Source: CAYGZM01 sp964354365 | GTDB taxonomy: Bacteria > Planctomycetota > Phycisphaerae > Sedimentisphaerales > Anaerobacaceae | Assembly: GCA_964354365.1 (NCBI GenBank) | Contig: CAYGZM010000056.1 | Location: 1 to 23,348, forward strand | Reading direction: 5' to 3' | DNA: 23,348 bases | In this document: positions 6,673 to 14,576 of the stretch, in pieces | How the letters are laid out: each line of letters begins with the position of its first letter | Position numbering within the stretch: position 1 is the first letter of the stretch | The notes under the pieces: generated by a model | Database searches by the model: none | Seen by the model: only the letters and a program-made list of their open reading frames with translations | Told to the model about the DNA's origin: nothing | Translations under genes and position numbers: made by a program

Positions 6673-8037
6673 TCAGGCCTTGAAATCTTCGGGCTTGAAC
6701 TCAAACTTCCGGCCAGCCGCCACCGCTTCGTTGACCTTCAATACGGTCACGGCGGTCTCGTATCCTATCTCAGCCGGGCAATTCAGTTTCGCCTTGCCGC
6801 GAACGGCATTGAAGAAGTTCTCGAGGTGCGGCTGATGGTACAGCTTGCCTTCCATCGTCACGGGAATATCATAGCTCGGCGGCTTGGGCGACTCACGAAC
6901 ATCCAGCACCGTATCGCCGCCGGCCGGCTTTTTCTCTTCTTCCACGGGGGGCGCTTTGATATAACCCAGCTTGACCCATTTATCCCAACTATCGGCGGGC
7001 ACCCAGGCCTCGCGATAGATGCTGCCGCGAGAGGAGGCCTCAGATATTTCCAGCGTCCCCTCATCGCCCATAAACGTCTCGAAGTATCCCTTGGCGCTGT
7101 TGGTCGTTATCGTCTGATAGAACGCCCTGACTGTCCCATCTTTCGTCTCGTACTCGTAAATGACCATAACGTTGTCGTACCAGTCATGGTCCTTCCAGTA
7201 GTCGATGCCGCCGCTGGCGATTACCGATTTCGGATTGACGCCGAGGAACCAGCTATAGATGTCAATCTGGTGCGAGCCGAGATCGACTATCGGGCCGCCG
7301 CCCAATCCTTTGTACCACCGCCAGTTCCTGAACTGCTGCATACTCTTGAAGCCGTACTTCTCGAGCGTCGCCGCATCTATTTCGGCCTTCTTTGGCCAGC
7401 CGGCGTCTTCGCACGCGGTCTTGCTGCGGTTCCACTGACCGTTCACCGTCGTAATCCGCCCCAGCAGCTTTGCCTCGGCTATGAGCTTCTCGTAGCAGTG
7501 CCGATAGCGTGGATTGCTCCGACGCTGGTGACCGATTTGCAGCAGCTTGCCGGTCTTCTTCGCCGTCTCGGCCATCTTCCTGGCGCCTTCGAGCGTGTTC
7601 GACATTTCCTTCTCGCAATAGACGTGCTTGCCGGCCTCCATACAGGCCACCGCGTGCGGAGAATGCCAGAAATCAGGCGTCGCGACCAGCACTGCATCGA
7701 GGTCCTTCTCCTTATCGAGCATCTCCTTGTAGTCTTCGTAGGTGTTGTGCTCGTGTTTGTAGGCCTTGAGTATGCCCGAAACACGCTTCTGGTTGTACTC
7801 CGTCCAGATGTCGCAGATGGCCTTGAAACGAACGCCCGGAACCTGGCCTTTTATGATGGCGTTCATCAGCACCTGGCCCTGCTCTCCGCAGCCCAGAATA
7901 GCAATATTCAGGTCATCGGACCCGCCGCTTGCCGCCCCCAGGACCATAGGCGAAAACGCCAGACCCGCCCCTACAGCCGCGGTTGATTTAATAAAGCTAC
8001 GTCTGTCTATTCCCTTTTTTGTTTTGTGATTGTTCAT
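6673..8037 (-). CDS. Tat-exported Gfo/Idh/MocA oxidoreductase
   Basis: This 454-residue protein starts with a Tat signal (DRRSFIKSTAAVGAG, residues 11-25), so it is exported folded, presumably with bound nicotinamide cofactor as known for Zymomonas glucose-fructose oxidoreductase. The Rossmann loop is at 44-54 (NIAILGCGEQG). The catalytic lysine motif reads CEKEMS (Lys143; EKE in place of the common EKP), and D252-LGS-H256 supplies the Asp/His pair. An acidic, Lys/Pro-rich insert at about 362-390 is absent from the other copies. It belongs to a different subgroup from the tandem array: it lacks the WDLWLGPAP segment and the YRxGW C-terminus. It has its own good promoter at 8095-8123 and is followed by the heme c and heme b cytochrome genes, so it is the best candidate for their electron-donating partner. 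The substrate is unknown, probably a sugar or sugar derivative. Confidence 0.9.
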   Translation of the reverse strand: MNNHKTKKGIDRRSFIKSTAAVGAGLAFSPMVLGAASGGSDDLNIAILGCGEQGQVLMNAIIKGQVPGVRFKAICDIWTEYNQKRVSGILKAYKHEHNTYEDYKEMLDKEKDLDAVLVATPDFWHSPHAVACMEAGKHVYCEKEMSNTLEGARKMAETAKKTGKLLQIGHQRRSNPRYRHCYEKLIAEAKLLGRITTVNGQWNRSKTACEDAGWPKKAEIDAATLEKYGFKSMQQFRNWRWYKGLGGGPIVDLGSHQIDIYSWFLGVNPKSVIASGGIDYWKDHDWYDNVMVIYEYETKDGTVRAFYQTITTNSAKGYFETFMGDEGTLEISEASSRGSIYREAWVPADSWDKWVKLGYIKAPPVEEEKKPAGGDTVLDVRESPKPPSYDIPVTMEGKLYHQPHLENFFNAVRGKAKLNCPAEIGYETAVTVLKVNEAVAAGRKFEFKPEDFKA

Positions 8038-8094
8038 TGCGCTTTTGTCAACTCCAAAAATGTAACATAACCGTCAACCAAACAATGGTCCAAC

Positions 8095-8123
8095 ACTATA
8101 ACTGCGCCTGACATTCCGGTCAA
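8095..8123 (-). promoter_or_regulatory. Sigma70-type promoter for the oxidoreductase-cytochrome unit
   Basis: On the minus strand, TTGACC (8118-8123, five of six consensus bases) is followed by a 17-base spacer and TATAGT (8095-8100, five of six). Transcription would start near 8088, about 50 bases before the ATG at 8037. It lies just outside the 3' end of the fusion gene, with no convincing terminator between them, so it may add to read-through from upstream. Confidence 0.62.
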
Positions 8124-8136
8124 GCGAGCATCTGCC

Positions 8137-10371
8137 CTATTTGCGCAGCGGCTTGACTATGATATTGCGATAGGCCACCGGCCCGTGATTGCCCTGGAAC
8201 ATCAGAGGCCCGGTCGCCGCTTCCTTGCCGGTGATGCCGCCCGGGGTCTGACTGGCCAGTACGAGGTTCTCCTTGTGAATCACCTCGCCGTTCAGCTCGA
8301 CCCTCACAAGCTCGGCGTTTTCGACCTTCTTGCCGCTGGCATCGAACTTGGGAGCCTTCAAATCAATAACGTACTTCTGCCACACGCCCGGGCGCCTTGT
8401 AGCGTTAACCTGCGGGGGACTGGCGCCATAAACCGCGCCCATATCGCCCCCGCCCATCTTCACGCTATCCCAACTGTCCAGCACCTGTATCTCATACTCG
8501 CCCATAACGTAAATGCCGGAATTTGAGCCCTTGGGGACCATCACTTCAAGCTCGATTCGGCAGTCGCCGAACTTCTCCGTGGAGTAGATATCGAGGCTAT
8601 CGCCGTGCTGTGCAGCCAAGTTGATCATTTCGCCGCTGCCGCCTTTGTTGACAAGCTGCTTAGGGTCGTCGGACGACATCGCAGCCTTGCCGGCCACCCA
8701 CTTGCTCTTATTCTTGTCGCCATTGACCACCCAGTTATCCAGGTCTTTGCCGTTAAACAGCACGATTGCGTCATCGTACTTGGGCGGCAGCTCCTTGATG
8801 CGGATGTCCTTGAACTCCACGACCATCGGCGGGCCTGCGTGAATCTGCAATGCAAGCAAACCTTCCTTCGCGGCGCCCTTGGTATCCTTCGGGTCGTCAG
8901 GATCAGTCAGGCGGTCGAGGTCAATCAATTGCATCGTCGGATAACCGTTAAGGTAATGTGTCAAATGGTTGCCTTGAGCGATAATGTGATACTCGTTCCA
9001 GTCCTTGTCGTTGTAATAGCCGGCCTTTATCAGCTCGTCCTTGTCAGAGACGTTGCCGATGACGTTCTTGGCGCCGTCCTTGTCGATGACCATAATATCG
9101 CCGACGTTGACCAGCCAGCCACGGCCGGCCTCGTGATAAAGGAAGCCGACCTTGCCAGGCGTGTTCTCAACCTCAGCCTGATAACCGCCAATCACCCATT
9201 TCCTCACCTCCTTGCTGCGATACTGCACACCGGAGTTGCCGTTCTGGATGCGGAATTTGAGCATCAGTTCGAAGTCTTTGAGCTTGCCGTCCCGCCAAAT
9301 GATGAACGTGTTGCCCTTGGCCGGGTTCTCCGCCGTTGTCTCGCCGCGAATAACGCCGTCTTTGACCGACCACAGCCGCGGGTCGCCATCCCATCCGTTC
9401 AGGTCCTTGCCGTTAAATATCCACTTCAAGTCGCTCAGCCCCAATTCGGCCTCTGTCCGCTCGAAGAAGGACACACAGCCTGCTATTTCCGGCATCGAGT
9501 TCAGCCAGTTGTATTCATATTCAATGGAAAAGACGCCCTTGAAGTTCTGACGCTTCAACTCGGTCAATATCGCCCCGGCATCGCATTTTCCAGTACCCCA
9601 TATCACATCGTGACCCTGATCGAGGTCCTTAAAATGCAGACTGATAATGCGTCCTTCGAGCTTCTTGATCTGCTCGAGCGGATTAAGCTCCGAACGCATC
9701 CAGTGCCCCGTGTCCGCACAAGCCCCGATCCGCCTGCTCCGACCTTTGCAGACCTTGAGCACGGTTTCGGAATCCCAATAATACGAGGGCTTGGGATGGT
9801 TGTGAATCGCCACGTTAATCTCGTATTCCTGGCACAGCTTGTCGATAAGCTCGAAGGCGTCCTCGGGCGGCTCCGAGACAATCGTCTCAATTCCCACGTC
9901 CTTGGCAAAATCGAATACCTTTCTGCACTCGGCCTCGTTGTTCGGCAGTCCGACCACACCGTAGTTCATCAGCTTCACACCCGCCTCGCGCAGCATTTGC
10001 ATCATCAACTGCTTATCCTGGCCGGACATATTGTGGTCCGTCTTGACGTCGGGTTTTTCCTTGCTCAGAGTCTGACCGGGATAAACCTCGATATACCGCA
10101 TACCAAGCGCCTTTGTCTTCGCAACCGCCTCTTCAAACGTGAAACGATTGAAACTGTACGCCTGCATCCCCAGCTTCCAGGGGTCTTCCCCGAATCTCCT
10201 GCGAGACGTCTCAGCAACCAATCTCTTCGTGTAGGCCGCCGTCGTCTCGCCGGGCAGCCGGGCGCTGGAGGTCGTCGGACCTGATGACGATGTCAGCTGG
10301 CCAACCGTTATCTGCACCGCGCCCAATACAACGGCCGACAACACAACTGTGATCTTTACACGTTCGTTCAT
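8137..10371 (-). CDS. Secreted fusion: sugar isomerase/epimerase TIM barrel plus two 3-keto-disaccharide hydrolase (DUF1080) domains
   Basis: The 744-residue protein has a Sec-type N-terminus (hydrophobic residues 8-24) and three modules. Residues about 60-310 are an AP-endonuclease-2/xylose-isomerase-like TIM barrel with the expected metal ligands: E168, H190/H192 (IHNH), D220-T-G-H223, H246 and E284. Residues about 315-527 are the first DUF1080 domain (FNGKDLNGW, NGNSGVQYRS, GYQAEVEN, EYHIIAQGNHLTHYLNG). Residues about 535-742 are the second (LFNGKDLDNW, SNSGIYVMGEYEIQVLDS, RRPGVWQKY, GNHGPVAYRNIIV). DUF1080 proteins are known to cleave 3-keto glycosides and TIM-barrel partners to isomerise keto sugars, so the fusion probably joins consecutive steps outside the cytoplasm. 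AAGGAGA precedes the ATG at 10371. The second DUF1080 domain resembles that of the lipoprotein at 17486-18622 more than its own neighbour. Domain calls are firm; the exact reaction is inferred. Confidence 0.9.
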   Translation of the reverse strand: MNERVKITVVLSAVVLGAVQITVGQLTSSSGPTTSSARLPGETTAAYTKRLVAETSRRRFGEDPWKLGMQAYSFNRFTFEEAVAKTKALGMRYIEVYPGQTLSKEKPDVKTDHNMSGQDKQLMMQMLREAGVKLMNYGVVGLPNNEAECRKVFDFAKDVGIETIVSEPPEDAFELIDKLCQEYEINVAIHNHPKPSYYWDSETVLKVCKGRSRRIGACADTGHWMRSELNPLEQIKKLEGRIISLHFKDLDQGHDVIWGTGKCDAGAILTELKRQNFKGVFSIEYEYNWLNSMPEIAGCVSFFERTEAELGLSDLKWIFNGKDLNGWDGDPRLWSVKDGVIRGETTAENPAKGNTFIIWRDGKLKDFELMLKFRIQNGNSGVQYRSKEVRKWVIGGYQAEVENTPGKVGFLYHEAGRGWLVNVGDIMVIDKDGAKNVIGNVSDKDELIKAGYYNDKDWNEYHIIAQGNHLTHYLNGYPTMQLIDLDRLTDPDDPKDTKGAAKEGLLALQIHAGPPMVVEFKDIRIKELPPKYDDAIVLFNGKDLDNWVVNGDKNKSKWVAGKAAMSSDDPKQLVNKGGSGEMINLAAQHGDSLDIYSTEKFGDCRIELEVMVPKGSNSGIYVMGEYEIQVLDSWDSVKMGGGDMGAVYGASPPQVNATRRPGVWQKYVIDLKAPKFDASGKKVENAELVRVELNGEVIHKENLVLASQTPGGITGKEAATGPLMFQGNHGPVAYRNIIVKPLRK

Positions 10372-10394
10372 TTGGTTTTCTCCTTACTACATTG

Positions 10395-10426
10395 CGCGAA
10401 TAGCCTTCGCGTTACACTTATAACGC
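10395..10426 (-). other. Two overlapping hairpins between the last array gene and the fusion gene
   Basis: CGCGAA (10395-10400) pairs with TTCGCG (10406-10411), and GCGTTA (10409-10414) pairs with TAACGC (10421-10426). They share 10409-10411, so only one can form fully at a time. The second includes the stop codon of the array gene. There is no U-rich tail, so an mRNA processing or stability element is likelier than a terminator. Confidence 0.35.
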
Positions 10427-11728
10427 CCATCCGGGACGATATTTGCGTCTTAGATACCCATTTGCCTTGCTCACGTTAGTAACTTCCAGCTTCTGCCCAT
10501 TCCACTCCAGCCTGGCCCCGGCTTTGGCTGCAACGTTCCCTAAAAGGATAGTCTCGGTCAAAGGACCGGCATAGTCGAAGTTGGACAAACCCTTCGGGCC
10601 GCCCTTGCAGGCCCTGATCCACTCCTGCCAGTGGTTGATCCCCCTCTCGAATAGCTGCTGGGGGGCCTTGAACCCCTTCATCCGCGATTCCGGTATCAGC
10701 CTCGCCCCGCCGCCGTGTGGGGCAAGTATAACACCTTCATCACCGTAGTATAGCCCGCCCTGGTCCGGCAGATTTCGCTCCTTTTCGAGCTCCTCCGGCC
10801 GTGGTGGATTGTTCTGCCCGTCGTACCAGCTCATCGTTACGGCAGGCTGGTCGCCTCTTGCCGGAAACTCCCATTTCACTACCGTTTTCTCCGGATAGGT
10901 CTCCTCGTTAAACGGCCCCGGCGTCGCCTCAATGCTCGTCGGATACTTCAGGTCAAGGGCCCACCACGCCGGGTCGATTATATGGCAGCCCATATCTCCG
11001 AGCGTGCCCGTCCCGAAATCCCACCATCTCCGCCAGTTGCCGGGCACATAGACCGGATGATAAGGCCGATACGGGGCAGGTCCAAGCCACAAATCCCAAT
11101 CCAGTGTCTCAGGGACAGGCGGCGTGTCCGTCGGACGAACGCCCCCGCCCCAGTTCTTGTTGCTCCAGATATCGACCCGGCGGACCTTGCCTATCACGCC
11201 GGTCTTAATCATCTCAACCAACTGCCTAAGATACCCCTCCGCGTGAAGCTGGGTGCCCATCTGAGTCATCACCTTGTGCTCGCGCGCCGCCTCGGTCATC
11301 CTGCGGACCTCATAGAGGTCGTGCGCCAGAGGCTTCTGGCAATAAACGTGCTTGCCCATCTTGATGGCCATCACAGCCGCCACCGCGTGCGTATGGTCGG
11401 GCGTCGATACCGTTACCGCCTCGATGCCCTTTTCCTTCTCCAGCATCTCGCGGAAATCCTTGTACTTTTTCGCATTCGGGTACCTCTTGAATGTCCCCTC
11501 GCCTTGCTTCCAGTCAACGTCACACAGTGCGACTATCGATTCGGTGCCGACCTGCTCCGAATCGGCTCCGCCCATCCCGCCGATCCCGATGCAGGCAACA
11601 TTCAGCTTCTCGCTCGGCGGCGTATTGCCCGCTCCGCCAAGAACATGCCGAGGAACAATCGTAAAAGCCGCAACACCGGCAACGGCACCGCCTAAAAACT
11701 CACGACGAGATATCGTTGTCTTCTTCAC
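10418..11728 (-). CDS. Tat-exported Gfo/Idh/MocA oxidoreductase, array copy 5 (QKP variant)
   Basis: The 436-residue protein starts with SRREFLGG plus a hydrophobic stretch ending VPRHVLGG, the Tat signal shared by the array. A conserved PPSEKLNVACIGIGG leads into the Rossmann fold. The catalytic-lysine motif reads CQKPLA (130-135; Gln131 for the usual Glu, Lys132 kept), with D245-MGC-H249 as the Asp/His pair. The C-terminus ends YRPGWAL. Translation starts at GTG 11728, with AGGAG 7 bases upstream (11736-11740). An out-of-frame ATG overlaps this start and is followed at once by TGA (ATGTGA). It is last in transcription order of the five-gene array, 23 bases after the copy at 11752 and 46 bases before the fusion gene. 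It has probably diverged towards another substrate or reaction: the segment at 189-207 (SNKNWGGGVRPTDTPPVPE) differs from the other copies. A sugar-type substrate is inferred. Confidence 0.9.
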   Translation of the reverse strand: MKKTTISRREFLGGAVAGVAAFTIVPRHVLGGAGNTPPSEKLNVACIGIGGMGGADSEQVGTESIVALCDVDWKQGEGTFKRYPNAKKYKDFREMLEKEKGIEAVTVSTPDHTHAVAAVMAIKMGKHVYCQKPLAHDLYEVRRMTEAAREHKVMTQMGTQLHAEGYLRQLVEMIKTGVIGKVRRVDIWSNKNWGGGVRPTDTPPVPETLDWDLWLGPAPYRPYHPVYVPGNWRRWWDFGTGTLGDMGCHIIDPAWWALDLKYPTSIEATPGPFNEETYPEKTVVKWEFPARGDQPAVTMSWYDGQNNPPRPEELEKERNLPDQGGLYYGDEGVILAPHGGGARLIPESRMKGFKAPQQLFERGINHWQEWIRACKGGPKGLSNFDYAGPLTETILLGNVAAKAGARLEWNGQKLEVTNVSKANGYLRRKYRPGWAL

Positions 11729-11751
11729 ATTTCAACTCCTAATTCGGTGAA

Positions 11752-13098
11752 TCACAATGTCCAGCCCTTGCGATATTCCCGCTGCAGAAATTGATTCGCA
11801 TCGGGAACATTCGTTATCTTCATATTCTCCCCGTCCCACATCAGCTTTGTCCGGTTCATTCGCTCTTTCAGCTCCGGCCGCAGCGCAACATTGCCCAGAA
11901 GAACAGCCTGCGCCAGCAGGCCGGCGTGATCGGGGAAATTCGAGCCGGCGGGCTTGCCGCCCTTGCAGGCATCAATCCATTCAATATGGTGGCCCGGCGA
12001 CCTGGGGATGGTCGGGTCCGGCTTTTTGTATTCACTCATCTTTGACTCGGGTATCAGCCTGCCGTTGAGCATTTTGCCTTTGTCCCCAATGAACAGCGCC
12101 CCATTTGTTCCCATCTGCCGGTCGTCTTCCAGCTCGTCCGGCCGAGGAGGCCTCATCCCGCCGTCATACCAGGTCAACTCGACCGCCGGCATGTCGGCGC
12201 GTGCGGGGAACTGATAATGCACAACCGAGGCCACAGGATACGTCTCATTGTTGACCAGGGTGGAAATCGCCTCAACGCTCGTCGGGTGCCCGAGCTTGAG
12301 CACGCGGAAGACCGGGTCCAACGCATGGCAGCCGATGTCGCCTAATGCCCCCGTTCCGAAATCCCACCAGCCGCGCCAAACAAACGGCAGGTACGCAGGA
12401 TTATAAGGCCGCTCCGGCGCAGGCCCAAGCCACAAATCCCAGTCCAGCGTGTCGGGCGCTTTGGGTCTGTCCGCCGGCCGATCCACTCCCTGGGGCCAAT
12501 AGACCCTATTAAGCCCGTTCAGAGGCCGGTCCGTCCAGACGTGGGCCTCCCGCACGGGACCAATGGCCCCATCCCAGATATATTCGCGCAGCAGGCGAGT
12601 CTCCTCGCCCGCCTGACCCTGGTTGCCCATCTGCGTGGCGACTTTATGCTCGCGGGCCGCCTCGGCAATCATCCGCGCCTCATAGACAGAGTGCGTCAGA
12701 GGCTTCTCACAATAGACGTGCTTGCCCCTCTTAATGGCCGCCATTGAAGCCGGCGCATGGACGTGGTCCGGCGTCGCAACCACGACTGCGTCGATATTTT
12801 TGTCCTCCTCGTCGAGCATCCGGCGGAAGTCCTTGTATTTCTTTGCATTGGGGTAGCGCCTGAACGTGTCGGCCGCGTGTCTCCAGTCAACATCGCACAG
12901 CGCCACGATGTTCTGGCTCTCCAACGCCGGAAGGTCGGATGCGCCCTGTCCGCCGACACCTATACCTGCGATATTCAGTTTCTCGCTGGGCGGCGTATTA
13001 CCGGCGCCCCCTAAAACATGCCGCGGAACAATCGTAAAAGCGGCTACCGCCCCCGCGGCGCCGATGAAATCGCGTCGAGACAACTTCTTGTTATTCAC
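11752..13098 (-). CDS. Tat-exported Gfo/Idh/MocA oxidoreductase, array copy 4
   Basis: The 448-residue protein has Tat motif SRRDFIGA (7-14), the Rossmann loop GIGVGGQG (45-52), catalytic EKP at 131-133 and D254-IGC-H258. It ends YRKGWTL. Translation starts at GTG 13098, with AGGAG 7 bases upstream (13106-13110); the leader AGGAGTTGAA is identical to that of the gene at 10418-11728, suggesting that duplication carried the ribosome site along. By direct comparison it is about 85% identical to the gene at 13118-14443 over residues 31-160 (110 of 130), the closest pair within the array. The two genes are 19 bases apart, so they are surely co-transcribed. It keeps the full catalytic set and should be an active, exported NAD(P)-dependent dehydrogenase; C3 oxidation of a glycoside is the inference from the neighbouring DUF1080 genes. 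Confidence 0.9.
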   Translation of the reverse strand: MNNKKLSRRDFIGAAGAVAAFTIVPRHVLGGAGNTPPSEKLNIAGIGVGGQGASDLPALESQNIVALCDVDWRHAADTFRRYPNAKKYKDFRRMLDEEDKNIDAVVVATPDHVHAPASMAAIKRGKHVYCEKPLTHSVYEARMIAEAAREHKVATQMGNQGQAGEETRLLREYIWDGAIGPVREAHVWTDRPLNGLNRVYWPQGVDRPADRPKAPDTLDWDLWLGPAPERPYNPAYLPFVWRGWWDFGTGALGDIGCHALDPVFRVLKLGHPTSVEAISTLVNNETYPVASVVHYQFPARADMPAVELTWYDGGMRPPRPDELEDDRQMGTNGALFIGDKGKMLNGRLIPESKMSEYKKPDPTIPRSPGHHIEWIDACKGGKPAGSNFPDHAGLLAQAVLLGNVALRPELKERMNRTKLMWDGENMKITNVPDANQFLQREYRKGWTL

Positions 13099-13117
13099 AA
13101 TTCAACTCCTAACTACA

Positions 13118-14443
13118 TCACAGCGTCCAGCCTTCACGAAACTCCGGCCTAATGTATTTATTCGCTTCGGGCAGGTTCGTAATCTCCATTTTTGGTCCAT
13201 CGTAGTACAGCTTTAGGCCCTTTTCATAGAGTTGCTGGCCCATCCGCACCGCGATATTGCCCAACAAAACGACCTCAGCCATAGGCCCTGAAATGTTGAA
13301 ATTCGACCCCGCCGGCTCGCCGCCCTTACACGCATTGAGCCACTCCTGATGATGCCCCGGCGAACGGGGCAGGACATTAGGCGGCTTGCCGTACTCGGCA
13401 TTTCGCGATTCCGGCAACAGCCTGTGGCTCAGCATCTTGCCTTTATCACCAACATAGAGATTGTCGTCGGCATCGCCGAAACGCCGACCGTCCTCAAGCT
13501 CGGCCGGCCGAGCAGGCATAAGGCCCCCGTCGTACCAGGTCAGCTTCATCGGCGGCATATCGCCCCTCGCGGGAAAATCGTAATGAATAATCGACGCCAA
13601 AGGCGCCGTTTCCTCATTGACCCCGCTCGAGCACGCCTCCACACTCGTCGGATAGCCAGGCTTCAACGCCCTGAAAATAGGGGCAAACTGATGGCACCCG
13701 ATATCCCCCAGGACGCCCGTGCCGAAATCCCACCAGCCGCGCCAGCTAAAGGGCAGATACCAGGGATGATAAGGCCGCCACTTGGCCGGGCCGAGCCACA
13801 AATCCCAGTCGAGCCCCTCCGGCACCGCCGGCGTATCCGTCGGCCTGTCCAGTCCGCGAGGCGAGATCGGGCGGTTGCACCACGAATGAACCTCCCGCAC
13901 CGGACCTATGGCGCCGGCCCAGATAAACTCGGCAACCAATCGCGTGCTCTCCGACGCCTGACCCTGGTTGCCCAATTGCGTGGCGACCTTGGCCTCTCGC
14001 GCCGCCTCGGTGACCTTGCGGATCTCATATATCGAATGGGCCAGCGGCTTCTCGCAATAAACGTGCTTGCCCCTTTTGATGGCCGCCATTGACGCCACCG
14101 CGTGCACGTGGTCCGGCGTCGCCACTATCACCGCGTCGATGTTCTTATCCTCCTTATCAAGCATTTCGCGGAAATCCTTGTATTTCCTCGCATTTGGGTA
14201 TCGCTTGAACGTATCGGCCGCATGTCTCCAATCAACGTCGCACAGCGCAACAATGTTTTCGCTGCCGACGGCGCCAAGATCCCCCGCGCCCTGCCCGGCT
14301 ACGCCGATACCCGCAATGTTGAGCTTTTCGCTCGGCGGCGTATTGCCCGCACCGCCAAGCACGCGCCGAGGCACTATCGTGAACGCGGCCACACCCGCCG
14401 CACCACTCATAAACCTACGCCGAGATATGCTTCTATCCTTCAT
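13118..14443 (-). CDS. Tat-exported Gfo/Idh/MocA oxidoreductase, array copy 3
   Basis: The 441-residue protein starts with ISRRRFMSGAAGVAAF, a Tat signal, followed by PPSEKLNIAGIGVAG and the Rossmann fold. EKP is at 131-133 and D247-IGC-H251 forms the Asp/His pair. The residue three after this His is Ala (HQFAP), where the copies at 10418, 11752, 14577 and 16010 have Asp (HxxDP), a possible change in substrate contact. It ends FREGWTL. I choose the ATG at 14443 because AGGAG lies about 8 bases upstream and the Tat motif then sits near the N-terminus; a longer reading to 14473 adds only ten residues without support. The 133-base gap upstream contains hairpins that may end or attenuate transcription, so this gene could begin a sub-operon with the copies at 11752 and 10418. 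Confidence 0.9.
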   Translation of the reverse strand: MKDRSISRRRFMSGAAGVAAFTIVPRRVLGGAGNTPPSEKLNIAGIGVAGQGAGDLGAVGSENIVALCDVDWRHAADTFKRYPNARKYKDFREMLDKEDKNIDAVIVATPDHVHAVASMAAIKRGKHVYCEKPLAHSIYEIRKVTEAAREAKVATQLGNQGQASESTRLVAEFIWAGAIGPVREVHSWCNRPISPRGLDRPTDTPAVPEGLDWDLWLGPAKWRPYHPWYLPFSWRGWWDFGTGVLGDIGCHQFAPIFRALKPGYPTSVEACSSGVNEETAPLASIIHYDFPARGDMPPMKLTWYDGGLMPARPAELEDGRRFGDADDNLYVGDKGKMLSHRLLPESRNAEYGKPPNVLPRSPGHHQEWLNACKGGEPAGSNFNISGPMAEVVLLGNIAVRMGQQLYEKGLKLYYDGPKMEITNLPEANKYIRPEFREGWTL

Positions 14444-14491
14444 AATGTGACTCCTGACATTGTGTGCCCGCACCTGAAAAATTGCCGGGGC

Positions 14492-14559
14492 GGGCTCTGC
14501 CCACCATCAAAGTCGAAAATAAGGGGCCCGTCGTGCAGCTACCTGCAAAGTCAGGGCCC
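14492..14559 (-). other. Hairpin-rich spacer inside the oxidoreductase array, possible attenuator
   Basis: In the 133-base gap 14444-14576, GGGCCC (14524-14529 and 14554-14559) encloses TGCAG/CTGCA (14534-14538, 14543-14547) around a 4-base loop. In the direction of transcription the outer stem is followed by CTTATTTTCG, resembling a weak intrinsic terminator. A second small hairpin, GGGC-TCT-GCCC (14492-14502), is followed some ten bases later by a run of five T. This could reduce transcription of the downstream three copies relative to the upstream two. Confidence 0.38.
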
Positions 14560-14576
14560 ATAGTCAAATGCAAACC

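Noticed and set aside
8605..10284. A 559-codon open frame on the plus strand, with similar long plus-strand frames at 6826-7986, 17531-18715 and 19684-20787
   Set aside because: Each lies antisense to a minus-strand gene with clear family motifs. Their translations show no recognisable domain and arise from the GC-rich third positions of the real genes.
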